From assembly GCF_000004075.3 (NCBI RefSeq), contig NC_026661.2, positions 20,054,307 through 20,118,306 of the forward strand: 64,000 bases of DNA. Reading direction: 5' to 3'. The notes under the pieces were generated by a model, which did no database searches, had not been told where the DNA came from, and was given only the letters and a program-made list of their open reading frames with translations. Numbering within the stretch: position 1 is the first letter of the stretch; every line of letters begins with the position of its first letter. Both the position numbers and the translations under genes were made by a program. This document shows positions 1-12,152 of the stretch, one piece after another. Source of the DNA: Cucumis sativus. Its lineage: Eukaryota > Streptophyta > Magnoliopsida > Cucurbitales > Cucurbitaceae.

Positions 1-1769
1 GAATGGAGAAATTTTACTGGTATGAAATTAATTGCTGGAGGATTATTATGATGCTGACTCCCCAAATTTTTTTTAGTTAAACTGTACTAGCTTCCCCAGA
101 TTTAGATATGGGATCAGAGTTGGATCCAAATTTATAAGCTACACTCTATTCTTAATACTTGTTATACTCTCCCTCTTATTTTATTTTGTTTTTTAAACCA
201 TAAGTAGCATTAAAGTTAAGCCACTCTCTTCTGAAATTTTATCTGTCAACAGGCAGCCTAACCGTGAAGACATCGTGAATATTGTCCATAGAATGTATGA
301 GAAAGATGGGATATCAAGGGCTCAGGTTGTTGACATCGTAAACACATTTCCTAACCAAGGCAAGCAACCTTTTTCATGTATTTTTCAAAGTTACAAACTT
401 TGGTTGATTGAATCAACAAGTTTCGGTAAGCAACTCCTTGATACTTGGTGAAGGATCAATTATAAATTCTGATGCATTGAACTTGAAGTAATATTACGGT
501 CAATCCATAAATAGCCAACTAATCTAGATTTAATGCACACAAATGACACGTTCTTGTCTCTGACGCTCTAATATCCATCACATGCACGGTGATTAAAACA
601 TTTCAAACCAAAGTTGTGAATGCATCATCATTATCTTTCATTTAGAAAGTTCTCCTTTTCTTTCTTTCTCAGCTTTGGATTTTTATGGAGCTCTAAGATC
701 ACGGACATACGACTCAGCCATATCTAAGGTATATAACTTTTTCATTGGCATATGAAAGGCCTACTAATATTAATGTTTATTTAGATCATTTATGGAATGA
801 ATGTGTTGGGGACTATCCCATCCATTAGAAAAGTATAATAATTGAATATCTTCATGTCTAACTCCCTTTTTGTTTCAGTGGGTTGATGATATTGGAGGAG
901 TGGAAAAGCTGGGAGAAAAGCTGCTTAGAAGAAGAAAGAGTGAAAAGCTTCCTACATTCACACCACCAGAGGTGGTTAATCTATAACATTTTCAAATTCA
1001 TGCTTATTGGTTCTGTTCTGCTTATCCTATAATTGCTAGATGTTCATCAACTGTTAGTTAGTCGACTGATTTATCAACAACTACGTGGGGATTCATAAAT
1101 TTTTTCTTTTATGGATACAAAATGTTGATGAATTCACAATGAAAGCATAGTCTATAGCATCACACAGTATGGTATAATAGTTGGAACTTAATATCATATT
1201 GAAGGGAAGATGTAGAGCTCTCTAAACAAGTCTAGCATGATAACTCACAGGTGTTTTATATCCTTAGATAACCTTCGTGATCATTACTCATCTTCAACAT
1301 ACAGTATAGTATCATTTACTATTGTCTTGTTGTTCATTACGGAGATATTTATGAGATTCCAAATATTTATCCATGAATTTACTATACTTATAGTCTTCTT
1401 GTGCATTTCTCATTCATATCTTCGCCTATTATTTAGGAAGTATATAATGTAAACTTGTCCTCTAGAGCATACTGTCTGGATTTACAAAAAGTTAAAAAGG
1501 AACAAAACTCACTACTTCAGTTGAAAGTTATATTCTGTCTTTTATGCCTTTTTCATTATTATTTCTTAGAATCAAGTCAAGTATGCCGTTCACCATTTTC
1601 ATGTCTTTGTGTGGACTTAGGTATATATTTATGGAGTGACTTTTTTTATTTTGTTGAACAGCAAACATTGGAGGCATTGCTTAAAGCAGGCTATTCTTTG
1701 GTAAAAGAGCAGCAATTGATCATGGAGACTAAACTTTCAAAAGAATACATGAAGAACATGGACGACTAG
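1..1769 (+). CDS. Rubisco activase-like AAA+ protein, C-terminal part (gene continues left of the window)
   Basis: Exons 1-19 (partial), 253-359, 673-728, 879-971 and 1662-1769 join in frame to give the last 126 residues and a TAG stop. Visible motifs are MEKFYW at the start, then NREDIV, VDIVNTFPNQALDFYGALR and WVDDIGGVEKL, ending in a helix-rich tail with EALLKAGYSLVKEQQ. The order and wording follow the C-terminal subdomain of plant Rubisco activase (MEKFYW, TFPGQSIDFFGALRAR, LEKLL). It is closer to the activase-like paralogue type (At1g73110, from memory) than to RCA itself. The family uses ATP to remodel Rubisco in the chloroplast; whether this paralogue does so is unknown. No cysteine occurs in the visible part, so the redox-regulated C-terminal extension of the RCA alpha isoform is absent. 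The nucleotide-binding half lies outside the window. The second intron begins with GC instead of GT. Confidence 0.88.
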
Positions 1770-3168
1770 CTAGAAAAGTGAGATAGTGACTTTTAAATTT
1801 ATTTATGACATTTGTTCATATCAGATTTTTCATAGTTTTTAAAAAGCCAATTCTTGTATTTTTATTGTTCACAGTCCTTCTTACATGTTCTGTATACGGT
1901 TCACATTGTTAAATTAATGTTATATCTATGACTACGACGTACATATCGTCATGTCCAGAGATTTCAGTAGTTGGAGTGAAACTTTCTTGTGGTCACTCTC
2001 ATAGTCGGTCTCCCCATTTGGATGGTTTGTCTCAAACCTTACCTGTTAACTTGTAATTCGGATGTCATTTTGTTGATATTATTATTTGTTCCAAAACATC
2101 CTTCCTGAATAATGGCCTGATTGAATATCATATATCAAAATAGGTAACACTTCCTATCAATGGACTTCGACTTCAAATGAATTCAATTCAAGACGACAGG
2201 TAATCTATTTTTTTGACATCTACCATTTAATACTTTTGAATCCCTACACACAATCCTATGGATAAATCTTCTAACCGGTAGCAGAAGTTGTGCTTTCACA
2301 ACAGTTAAAACAACTGTCGACTACTTGCCGTCGGGCTTTTGCTTTGACGTCCAGATCAGAAAAAACACCACTAAAATCTTTGTGGTAGTGGTTCAACTCT
2401 CAAGTTAAGCATGCAATTGAGTCACTCAAATGTTTTAATAAATTGAGTAGCTTACACTGCGAAGCACGGACACTGCATTTTAGTCAGACACATATATGTT
2501 CAAACACGTGTCTGTGCTTCTTAGGCCATATAGTAGCAGTGCAATGAGTCATGATGACGTGAAAGTTCTTTTTGTTACGAAAAGAAAAAGAGTTCTAGCG
2601 TTTCTTTTTTCCTTTTTCTTTTTCAGCATGTAGAAATTGATTAGATGGTTCAGTGCTGAAAGATGGCCATATTGGTTGGCGATTGGCTCGACATTCCCCC
2701 ATGACTAAAAAGCCCACTACCTTCAGTGCCAAGTACGCATTTCGTTTTAAAACACGGCTCCCTTCCATTGTGCTTTGATAACACATGGATATGCGGCTGC
2801 TTTTTGGTGCCTCTCAAAATTATGCTCTCATTATTCTATTCCTTAATGATAACATCATAGAAATTTAGAAACATTTTGTACCAACGATTTTGCGAATCCT
2901 ATATGATCTCTATAGCCATAGTCTCATCCTCATATCTTTTGGAATATCTAACTTAACCGACATTGTTTTTTCTCCCCTTCTAATTTGATGAATGTGTAGG
3001 AACAGTGAAAGGACATAAATCGTTGCTACTGATTGGGATGTTCATTAGATACTTTAGTAGAAGTATAACCAATAATATGGAAGACTCTGGCAGCAAAGGT
3101 ACACATTTACTTTCATTTACCCTGGTTTAAATTTAGAACTTTTAGAAATAATAATTAAGTATACAACA
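1770..3168. other. 3' flank of the activase-like gene, no convincing gene
   Basis: AT-rich sequence downstream of the stop. It contains an imperfect 13-bp stem (2461-2473 against 2508-2520) and one orphan exon-like block at 3000-3098, open in one frame and flanked by AG and GT. I see no ORF that joins into a recognisable protein. Confidence 0.5.
2461..2520. repeat. Imperfect inverted repeat, 13-bp arms
   Basis: Arms GAAGCACGGACAC (2461-2473) and GTGTCTGTGCTTC (2508-2520) pair with one mismatch across a loop of about 34 bases. It sits about 0.7 kb after the activase-like stop codon and its role is unknown. Confidence 0.5.
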
Positions 3169-3338
3169 ATATTTTTTAAAAAATTATAGATATAGTAAAA
3201 TTTATCAACAATATTTGCTTGATCGTCAATAATAGATCAATATTTGCAATATAGTTTTATTATAGGTAGACTTCTATCATTGATAGGTTCAAACAGATTT
3301 TGTTATATTTATAATTTTTAATTTTTAAAATGCTATAT
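3169..3338. repeat. Dispersed short inverted-repeat element, copy 1
   Basis: The left arm (about 3170-3203) and right arm (about 3297-3338) are A/T-rich and roughly complementary. Both carry the theme ATATTTATAATTTTT or its complement. The centre contains TCTATCATTGATAG, itself a near-palindrome. The same arm theme returns near 39.7 kb and 60.2 kb, so this looks like one family of small non-autonomous elements. Confidence 0.5.
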
Positions 3339-3910
3339 ATATTAATACTTTAAATTTAATTATTATATTTTTCACTAAAACCGTTAGATTAGGTTGAAGT
3401 ATTTGAATTGAATACCTAATTACCAACTTTTCTTATTTCAAAAACCCCTCAACTCTCTTCTTATGGGCTTACCTGATTTTCTTTTGATTTATATAATCGG
3501 AAGCTTTTGAAAATCCACTTCTAAAGCGATGTATTTTTTATTTACTTATTTTTCTGAAGGAGGAGATTCAAATATCTACCTTATAGTTGATCCATGTTCG
3601 ATTTGACATGTTAGTAGATTTACACACTTTTATTGGTCATTTACTCTGTCATTTTACAAGTGACAAACAAATTTACACATTTTTATTGGTCATTTACTCT
3701 GTCATTTGACAAGTGACAAACAAATAAACCAAGTGATAAATTAATATACTATTTTCAATAATTTAAAATTACATTTTGGAGCACATAGAAAGCCATTTCC
3801 ACCACCCTCTAACTTATCTAACTTTTTCATCTATACAATTTAAGCATGGAATTCCAAATTTAAGGGTTTAGGCTGCTGATTAATTCCACCTCAGGTTTGC
3901 TAAAACTACG

Positions 3911-4775
3911 AGGGTCCGTTTGGAAATGTTCTCATTCTCTGTTTCTTGTTTCTGTTTTCATTTTTTATGAGATGAGTGTTTGGTAACGTTCCTTGTTTCT
4001 CGTTCTAAAAAAAAGTAAAATCGTTTCTCATCTTATAATAAATTATTGGAAACGTTTCTTTCATTTATGTTTTTCACTTATTTCTGTTGGTTTCTTTTTT
4101 ATTTTTTTCAATTACTTCAATTAGTTTTCTTTTCTTTATTCTCAATTTTTTTTATTGGTTTCCTTTTCTTTTTCTTCCTCTTATTTCCATCTTCTTCCAC
4201 AAATAACCACTCTCCACATGGTTTTCTTTTTTCTTCCTCTTATCTTCATCGTCTTTCCCAAATAACCATCCTCTTCCTCTTCCTTTTCCTCTCATCTTCT
4301 TCATTGTCTTCCTTTTTGCCTCTCATTGTCTTCCTTTACACGATGTCTTCCTTTTTGCTAGATATGGGTTTTTCTCTTCCTCTTTAGGTGAATTGTGTTT
4401 TCGTTGTGGGTTTTTCGTCGAATTTGTGAGTTTTTGTCAGATCTATGTTTTAGCCATGGGTTTTTGTCTTCCTCTTTGTCATGGGTTTGATAATTTTATT
4501 TTTTTATGTTTAGGGGAGGACATATACTTTTGTTTGATATTTAATTGAGTTAAATGTAAATAGAATAAAAAAATAAATATCAAATAAAATCAAGAAACAA
4601 GAAACAATTATCAAACACATTTTCTGTTTCTGTTTCTTTTCTTTAAGAAACAAGAAACAGAAACAACTATCAAACACATTCATGTTTCTTGTTTCAAAAA
4701 AATAAGAAACATGAAATCGGAAACAAGAAATAAAGAACAAGAAATAGAGAACGAAAATGTTACCAAACAGACCCT
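3911..4775. mobile_element. MITE-like element with long terminal inverted repeats
   Basis: The left end starts AGGGTCCGTTTGG and continues into TCTCTGTTTCTTGTTTC. The right end, read in reverse complement, starts AGGGTCTGTTTGGTAAC and continues into the same pyrimidine-rich words. The interior is mostly poly-pyrimidine on the left and poly-purine on the right, so the element could fold into a long hairpin. Flanks TGCTAAAAC and TGCTAAACT lie about 4 bp outside the ends and may be a decayed 9-bp target duplication. A GGGTCCGTTTGG-like terminus is common in plant hAT or Mutator-derived MITEs. No transposase is present. The open frame at 4046-4387 is low-complexity and not a gene. Confidence 0.65.
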
Positions 4776-7700
4776 TATCTGCTAAACTTTTTCAATTCTT
4801 AAACGACTATGCAAAAATTAAAATAAAGATCAATCTTTAGTAATGACATCATCAACACATGTTAAACATGGGAATGTAGGTTCATGTATCTCAATTTTCT
4901 TTCAAACATAAATGCAAGTTACACAAATTAAGGTTTATTTAAATTCCCCTCTTTAATTCAAATTGTATTTCCTTACCTAAAGTATATTATTATCATTTAG
5001 ACAATTTTGACAAAAGAAAAAAACTTTGAGAGAATAAATATAAGGTTTATTAAAAATAAAAGTACAAGGGCGAAAATTACACTACATACCTAAAATGGTA
5101 TAACTTTAACCTTTTTGATAATTTTATTTTTCATTTGGACGTTTTTCCTTCTTCAAAATCTCTGGTTCATTGCTTTTCAGACCATTGCTAGACCCTCACA
5201 AGTGGAATTGCCTTTAAATATTCCTTCCCTAAATAAGCAATTGAAAAAGAAATGTTTGCATACATTCATCCAAAATATCAATAAAACTACATATTTCAGT
5301 ATAATGGAATTGTAGCAACAGAAGTCCTAATTCTAAAAACAAATGATATCTTCTTTTCCTTTTCCTGAATTGTAAATAATATCTTTAGCTTCTTGATTTG
5401 ATATAAATATACAATTGTCTACGTTCCATGATGATGAGATGAAAATGGTGTTAGATATTATTCTTTTGGAGCCCTCATTCTTCTAAAATCAGAGTAATGA
5501 TCAGTCATCACGATTGAATTGGAGGTATGCCCTTGATTTAGAAGTCTATTGGAGCATGATTTGAAAATTTTTCATAATTATTTGAGGATTATCCTTTACA
5601 AAACCCAAATGGAAGATGACCAATGCCTCTAAAATTCCCCATAAAGTATCCGAAAATATCAATCTGAGTTTCGTATTATTATTTATTTAGGAAGGCTAGT
5701 TCGTTGTAGGCTTTTTTTATGTTATTATTTGTTCCAATTTAGTCACATTCAAGAAAGGAAGCCTAATTACCATCCATTTAGGCTTTAATCATTTTAGTCT
5801 TTTAAAAGTCGTTGATTTCAATGGCTTGCTGACCACTAATTACACTAGTGGACAAATTAGTTAAATGAAATTATGGGAAATTATCAAATTTTACTATGAC
5901 GTGACTTCTTCTCTGTGTCGGTCCATGTAGCTTCATCATCATTTTCTCTTTTAATCTTTCCGATTACAATAGTTAACCAACCCTAAAATATCTTTGTCCA
6001 TAGACTACGTTAGATTATCTATGAATTTTTTTTTGTTAATACATTTTTTAAATGAGTTTTAAAATCAATCGTATTTGGTTTGGTTAGATCAGGTTTATAT
6101 ATATACTTTTGTTTAAATAAAAATTGTTAAATAGTAAATTTGACAAAATATTTATATAACAAAATTTTCGAAATTCTATAAGTGTAAATATTTTAATTTA
6201 TTTTGCTGTTTTTAAAAATGTCTCAAGTTTAAATTTTAATTTTTTCAAAATTTGATTTTGAGCGTTTTCTTTTAAATGGATTATTTTTAATTTTTTTTTT
6301 ATAAAAATGCATTTTAAAAAGTTACTAAACACATTAAATGTTTTGAAAATGTTTTTTTTTTGGTTCAATACATCTTAAATTCATATTACAAGATCATTTT
6401 AAAACATTTTTTTATCTTTCCATCCAATTTATACTTTTTACAAGGTCAATTTAAGTTTTAAGTTTTAGATTTCGGTTTCCAACTAGGCGATGCATAATCT
6501 TCACACATTTAGCCTTTAAATATATAAATACAAGGATTAACATAATGTTAACTTTTAAAAAATACATGATTTTAAAGAAATGTGTTTGGAATATAATAGA
6601 TAGTTGGGAACTTTCTTCTCTTTAGAGTTAAATTTCTACCTTTATAGGCTTGTCGATTTCATTTTTATCTCTACTCGATCTTCAATGTATTTTTCTTACT
6701 ATGTTTTTTTGTTAATGATGGAGTTAATTATCATCGATTTTTTTATAAAAAAAAATATAAAACATTTATGCAGGAAATCAAATAATGCTAAAACTTATAA
6801 TAATGTAAGGTTGATATCAAACTAAATGTATTCTGTAAGGTGACCAAATTCTTATAATCAACTATTAATGAGCAACAATCATTTGGAGTCGTATATAATT
6901 TAAAATATAAGAGTGTAAATGCCTCAACCTTTTTAAGCAAATGTTGTAGAAGAAATTCATTCCAATCTGTTCATTATAATAATAACATCAATTTATAATA
7001 TTTTGTGTTCACATATGATGCTTAGATTTTCAATTAATATAAAATATTTTTTTCTAGAAGTCTTTTAGATTTATTGATTAAATTGCTAAATTTATGAATA
7101 GTCCACCAAATATTTTGACATGAGTGAACCAGTTCATATTTCAATTTATATTTATTAAATACAATAAAATTTAATATAACAAAACTGATCATTTTTTTGT
7201 TTGCTATTCTTTTTCTTTCTCTTGCTATTTTGTTATATCTTTTTCTTCCCATCAATTTTTTTTTTTCATCATCTTTTTGGAAACAGTCATTTTTTAAATA
7301 TAAACAAATACACAAAAAAAATTGTTGAGATTTAGCAATCAAAAGTAACAAACGATCGTTTTCAAATATTAAACGACTGTTTTTCAAATATATTACACGT
7401 TTTTTTTTAATTTTTTTAGTGTGAGTTGTGAGTTTTTTTCGTTTTCGAAATTGTTGGTGTAAATATTGTACCGATTTATTATTTTTTAAAAAAACACTTT
7501 AAAATTTATGTATGATAAAAGTCTAACTTGAAAATATTTGAATTGGTTTTAGGCTTCAAATAATATATAAAATAAAAACATATCAAAGAAAGATTGCATG
7601 AAAAAGTGGGTTTACCTATAAAATCTTCCTTTCTTTGGTTGAAGTTGACGAAGTTTCCACGACATTAATTGCTTCATCTTTTGTTTTTCTCTTTTTCTTT

Positions 7701-8560
7701 TTCTTTTTTCCTATTTTAAAAAGGGTTAATTAATAAATTATGAAAAGAATAATCCTCTTGAAATGATTTTTCTTTAAAGAAAAAAGAAAACACCGACACC
7801 TATTTTTGATATTGACTGAGTAACAAACTGCCCTCATAATATACTAAATATTATATTATATATATATCAATTGTATCCATATGCTTTGAAAATTGAAATT
7901 CCAACTGTTCTTCATTCTGGACAACATCAATTCTATTCTTTTCAATCAATCCAACTCTCATTTCCTTTTCAGCTGCAAGTTTTTATTTATTTATTATTGA
8001 ATCACTTTTTGAAACAAAATCATCTAATTAACTTTTTAGCACAATTTTTAAATCATTTTTCTAATTTACTTTTACTTTTCCTTTCAAGGGAAGTAATTAA
8101 ACTGATGATTCCAAAAGAAAGGAGTAGGGTTAATGATATTGCTTCCTTTAGCTGAATTTGTTTAATCTACTTTTTAAAAGTACTTTCAAATTTTAGGTAA
8201 GTTTTCAAAAGATTAGAAAGAAATTTGAAATATTTATTTAAGGTGATAAATGCTTTAAAAAAATCTGTGTTTGTTTTTTAAAAATATTTATTTTCTTAAA
8301 TAAGTACTTAGAGTTATGTTATGTGTATAGTGAAGTTAATTTTGTTAACCGTGTTTGTTATTTCTTATCTATAGCAAAATAGTTTGTGAACCTTAAACAT
8401 AAAATACGATGATCAAGACACTATGATAATGAACTAATTAAGCGTTCCAAACACTTCTTCCGTGATTAAAATTTAAATAACCCAACTCTCTCTCCTTACA
8501 AATGTTTCTAATAAACTCTACCATCCATCACTAACTCATATTACTACCTTTTGCAGCCAT
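4776..8560. other. AT-rich intergenic DNA without a recognisable gene
   Basis: Homopolymer runs, short simple repeats and scattered short open frames with no family resemblance. A weak copy of the dispersed inverted-repeat theme lies around 6110-6240. I see no splice-joined gene model here. Confidence 0.5.
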
Positions 8561-8569
8561 AATTTTGAT

Positions 8570-9005
8570 AAAAGCTACATTGGACACTAAATTTTGGTGA
8601 CAGCCATCTTTGATGACTAGCTTTAAAGACTACCTCTTTAATGGCCAACTCCAGCAAAATCATCTTCGACGACCGTCTATATGCAACTAACTTTTCGATG
8701 ATTGCTTTGGCATTTTAGTTAACTCTGACAACCACCTCAAAGCAACCAACTCCATCCATCACCTGATCTCTAGTATGATCACTTAGACGGACAACTCAAA
8801 CAAAGACTACCTTCAACACTCACTTGGATGACCACCTTGACAATTAGCTTTCTTGATTACATTTGGCGGTCGCCTTTGATGATCATCATTGATGCTCTAA
8901 CTTCAACAAAATCCCACCTCATACCCCCCAATTTCAAGGATGAACTCCTTCGATGACCATCTCCAACGACTCTAGATAAACTCCAACGATCACTTTCTAT
9001 TACTA
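8570..9005. repeat. Degenerate repeat tract built on GATGACC / CGACGACC words
   Basis: Less AT-rich than its surroundings. Short words such as GATGACCACCTTGAC, GACGACC, GATGACCATCTCC and CCAACTCCA recur at irregular spacing of roughly 15-40 bases. Every frame is interrupted by stops. It reads like a decayed minisatellite or a decayed repeat-encoding exon. Confidence 0.4.
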
Positions 9006-9399
9006 GTTCACAGTGTCTTTTTAGATTTTTATTTAGTTATTTATAAGAGAAATATAAATTCTTAATATAAAACGAAAATTTTAGTTAATTTTTCTTTCAA
9101 AAATAGAACAACTTACAAACTATTTATACCCCATGAAACAAAACCACTAGAAGATAAAATTTATTACACTTATTTTTCTACGAAATATAAATATTTTGTC
9201 AAATATTATATTTTTGACCATTTTTCTGAAAAAAAAAAACTCACAATTATTTAACTATAAATTTATAGGCCAAATTTCTATAAATTCACAAGTTTTGGTG
9301 TGAAATTATAAGGATCAAATAAGTGTTAAGAATTTAATTTATTTTACCTCTCAAACAAAAAAGTTAGAATAATTTATGCAAGAAACAAAATATGATATT

Positions 9400-11780
9400 T
9401 AAATCACTATTTCTCATATTGAGTCGTTGGGTTCAACAATTTATATTCTTTTCGAAATTCTATTAATTGTGATTGCATTATGTAATAATCTCCAATGAAA
9501 TCAAAGACAAAGCGAAGGCTTCCAATAGAAGTGAAACGTGTCACCCAACCAATGGCCAATAAAAATATCCCTTTTTTAGAAAAAGAAAAAGAAAAACAGT
9601 GAGTGGCTCTCTCCAATTTGGTCACCCATTACACAATAACCCATCCTCTCTTTCTGCCACGTGTCTCTTATTTCTTTGCCGACACTTAAGAACCATATGT
9701 GACTCTCCCTCTTTACTTTACACATAAAAACAATTATACAAAATCAAACTAAAGTAAACATTTTTCATAAGGTCAAAAGTGCCCCTTTGGAAGAGAACAT
9801 ATATTCCACTCCCCTTCTTCTCGACCTTACAAACCCGACGTGTCGGACACCGTTTCCTAATTCCTTCTTTATAATACTCAATTACTCAAAACAAATGACG
9901 GTGCTTCCTCTCCTCTCCTCTCTTCTTCCACACCTATTTCAATCACGTGCTTTATTTCCTACCCTTTCATTGTCAATTTTAAAATTCGTATTTTTCTTTT
10001 TCATTTAAAGTTTTTAAAATAAAGTAAAGTATTTAAATGTTTTATGAAATAAATCACATGGATCTCCAATAAACACACTCATATTTTTCTTTTTCTTTTT
10101 CTTTTTCTTTTTTTTTTCTTCTCTTTTTCTTTAGTAATATATCACTTTTTATCTTTTTATATTTGCTGCTTTATAGTATATTAGAAACTATTACTTTAAA
10201 AAAAAATGAAAAAAATGAGTTCATTTTTTTTTTTTTTTTGAGGAAGAGATATACAAATTAAAATATGGGATGATTTATGTTTTAAATGATAATATTGTTA
10301 CAAATATTTTCAATATATAATAGAATTTTATAGAAATATATATAGTACATTTTGCTATATTTTTATTAAATATTTTATCATACAAATTTGTACATGTTAT
10401 TGGCTCTTTTCAGAAATGTTGGTAGATTAATTTGGAATTTCATTGTAATCAAGTTTAAATTATGTTAAATAGAGAGAGTTTAGTTCCAACTTAATTGTTA
10501 AACATAAACTAGAAATTAGGAGGAAAAGTTGTTAGGTGGATTTGGACCCCATTGATGTCTACAAAAGGACAGTGATGAATAATGAAAGAAAAACACATTA
10601 TTGAATGCCCTTTACCATAAAAGAAGGTGAAAATAATATCATTAAAAGTTTTAGGAGATTTTTTTTTATTATTGTTCTAGATATTTTCTATTGGCCTAAT
10701 GAATTTTCAAATAATTTAGTGGGTTATATTATTACAACATCATTAATCTAACTAGATAAATAAATAAATAATAATAACAATAATAATAGAGGTGGAAACT
10801 TGAAGCTATAGAACCTAAATTGAGGGTTTTAAAACAACTAAAGTCTTAATTAACTAATTGTGAAAGGTTGCTATTAAATAGAGACACACATAAGCCAAAT
10901 AATTTTGGCAATGGGGGCATGCCCATGAGGATCATTATTGTCCTAAAAGATTGGGTTAGGTTATCTCATTTTAGAGATATGACTTTTCAAAATTAGGTTT
11001 CAATTTTCTTTTTAAAGTATATATATATTTTCCAGGGCATAATCATCCATCTAATTTTATTAGAAAAATTATTATGATTCTTTGAAAAAGAGACAAGTAA
11101 GCATGCATAAAGTGTACAAAATATAATTAATGACTTTTAACTATGTCGTTGCCATTTCATTTTCTTTCAAAATGTCAAAAAAGTCACTACGAGAAATAAT
11201 TAAACTTAAATTATTTTAATAGTAGAAATCGGCCTTATTTATTTCTACGGCGTTTAATTAATTCAGTAAGGGAAGATCTTACAATTTTTGTAAAATTAAA
11301 CTAATATTTAAATTATTTTATAATTAGTGAAAATGGAAATGAATAAAATGGACAGCAGTTCAAGAATTTATGAAACAGAAATGTAGAAGTTCAAGAAGTT
11401 AATAAATAATTTCCTAAAAAGAAAGCATTCATGAAAGGAATCAATATGAATAAAGCTTAAATATATATACATTTAAGTGTGTGTGTGTATATATTGTGAA
11501 GATTAAAATGAACATGAATAATATAACTTACCTTACATAAATAAACACATATAATCTTGAATGAAAAGTTGATAGAGGTTCAAAATTTTCACATATTGTA
11601 AGGTAAAAAATGAGGCATTTAAGATCTATACATGGAAACACACAACAATCAAATTAATTTAGATACAACCTTTAGAACATGCACATTAAAATGCTCAATA
11701 TATTTTAAAAATAATAAAATTTAGAGTCAATAATATACAAATAAAGAAAAAATAGAAAGGGGAAAGTGAGAATGGGGGTT
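9400..11780. other. Intergenic DNA with a G-box-rich stretch at 9650-9950
   Basis: CACGTG occurs at 9658-9663 and 9944-9949 and ACGTGT at 9838-9843, within a less AT-rich segment that also has several CT-rich tracts. No convincing coding region follows directly; the next gene starts more than 2 kb downstream. The remainder (about 10000-11780) is AT-rich with homopolymers and nothing recognisable. Confidence 0.4.
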
Positions 11781-11810
11781 TAGGGTATATTACGTAGGAA
11801 GGCAACCGGT

Positions 11811-11843
11811 CACGTGTCGGTGGGATTATTTTGAGATATAAAA
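11811..11843 (+). promoter_or_regulatory. Likely core promoter of the 93-residue protein gene: G-box and TATA box
   Basis: A G-box CACGTG lies at 11811-11816 and a TATAAAAA match at 11837-11844. Downstream come a pyrimidine-rich leader with a CTT microsatellite (about 11929-11956) and the ATG at 12153. I saw no ATG in the leader between the TATA box and this start. G-boxes bind bZIP and bHLH factors; the light or ABA response this can imply is not shown here. Confidence 0.6.
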
Positions 11844-11928
11844 ACCACTGTCCTTTTGGTTACCTATAATTGGCGCTTCCCTTTTTTCAATTTTTCTCTC
11901 TTAATAAACAACTCTTCTTTTATTTAAT

Positions 11929-11956
11929 CTTCTTCTTCTTCTTCTTCTTCTTCTTC
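11929..11956. repeat. CTT microsatellite in a 5' leader
   Basis: About nine consecutive TTC/CTT units lie in the probable 5' UTR of the following gene. Such tracts are common in plant leaders. Confidence 0.8.
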
Positions 11957-12152
11957 GTATCTCTCTGTTTCTCTCTTCACAATTTCACTTCCCAATCGCT
12001 GTGGACAAACCCACAGTCATAGTAGATTCTCAGGTCTGGCCGGACTACGCACCATAGCCGTTCGACTAGGCGGCACCGGCACCGGCGGATTTTGGTACTG
12101 GAGGAAAAAAAAGAGGCGGAACCGGAGTAAGACCAAAGTTAAGCATAGGTTT

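Noticed and set aside
1455-1661. Longer open frame running into the last exon of the activase-like gene
   Set aside because: The part before 1662 lies in the intron; the acceptor at 1660-1661 and family similarity place the exon start at 1662.
2595-2786. 63-codon frame on the minus strand
   Set aside because: No family resemblance, low-complexity tail, no splice partner.
4046-4387. 113-codon Phe/Ser/Leu-rich frame
   Set aside because: It comes from the pyrimidine-rich arm of the MITE-like element.
7034-7387. 117-codon minus-strand frame
   Set aside because: Composition follows AT-rich DNA, with Lys/Asn/Ile/Phe bias and no domain or splice support.
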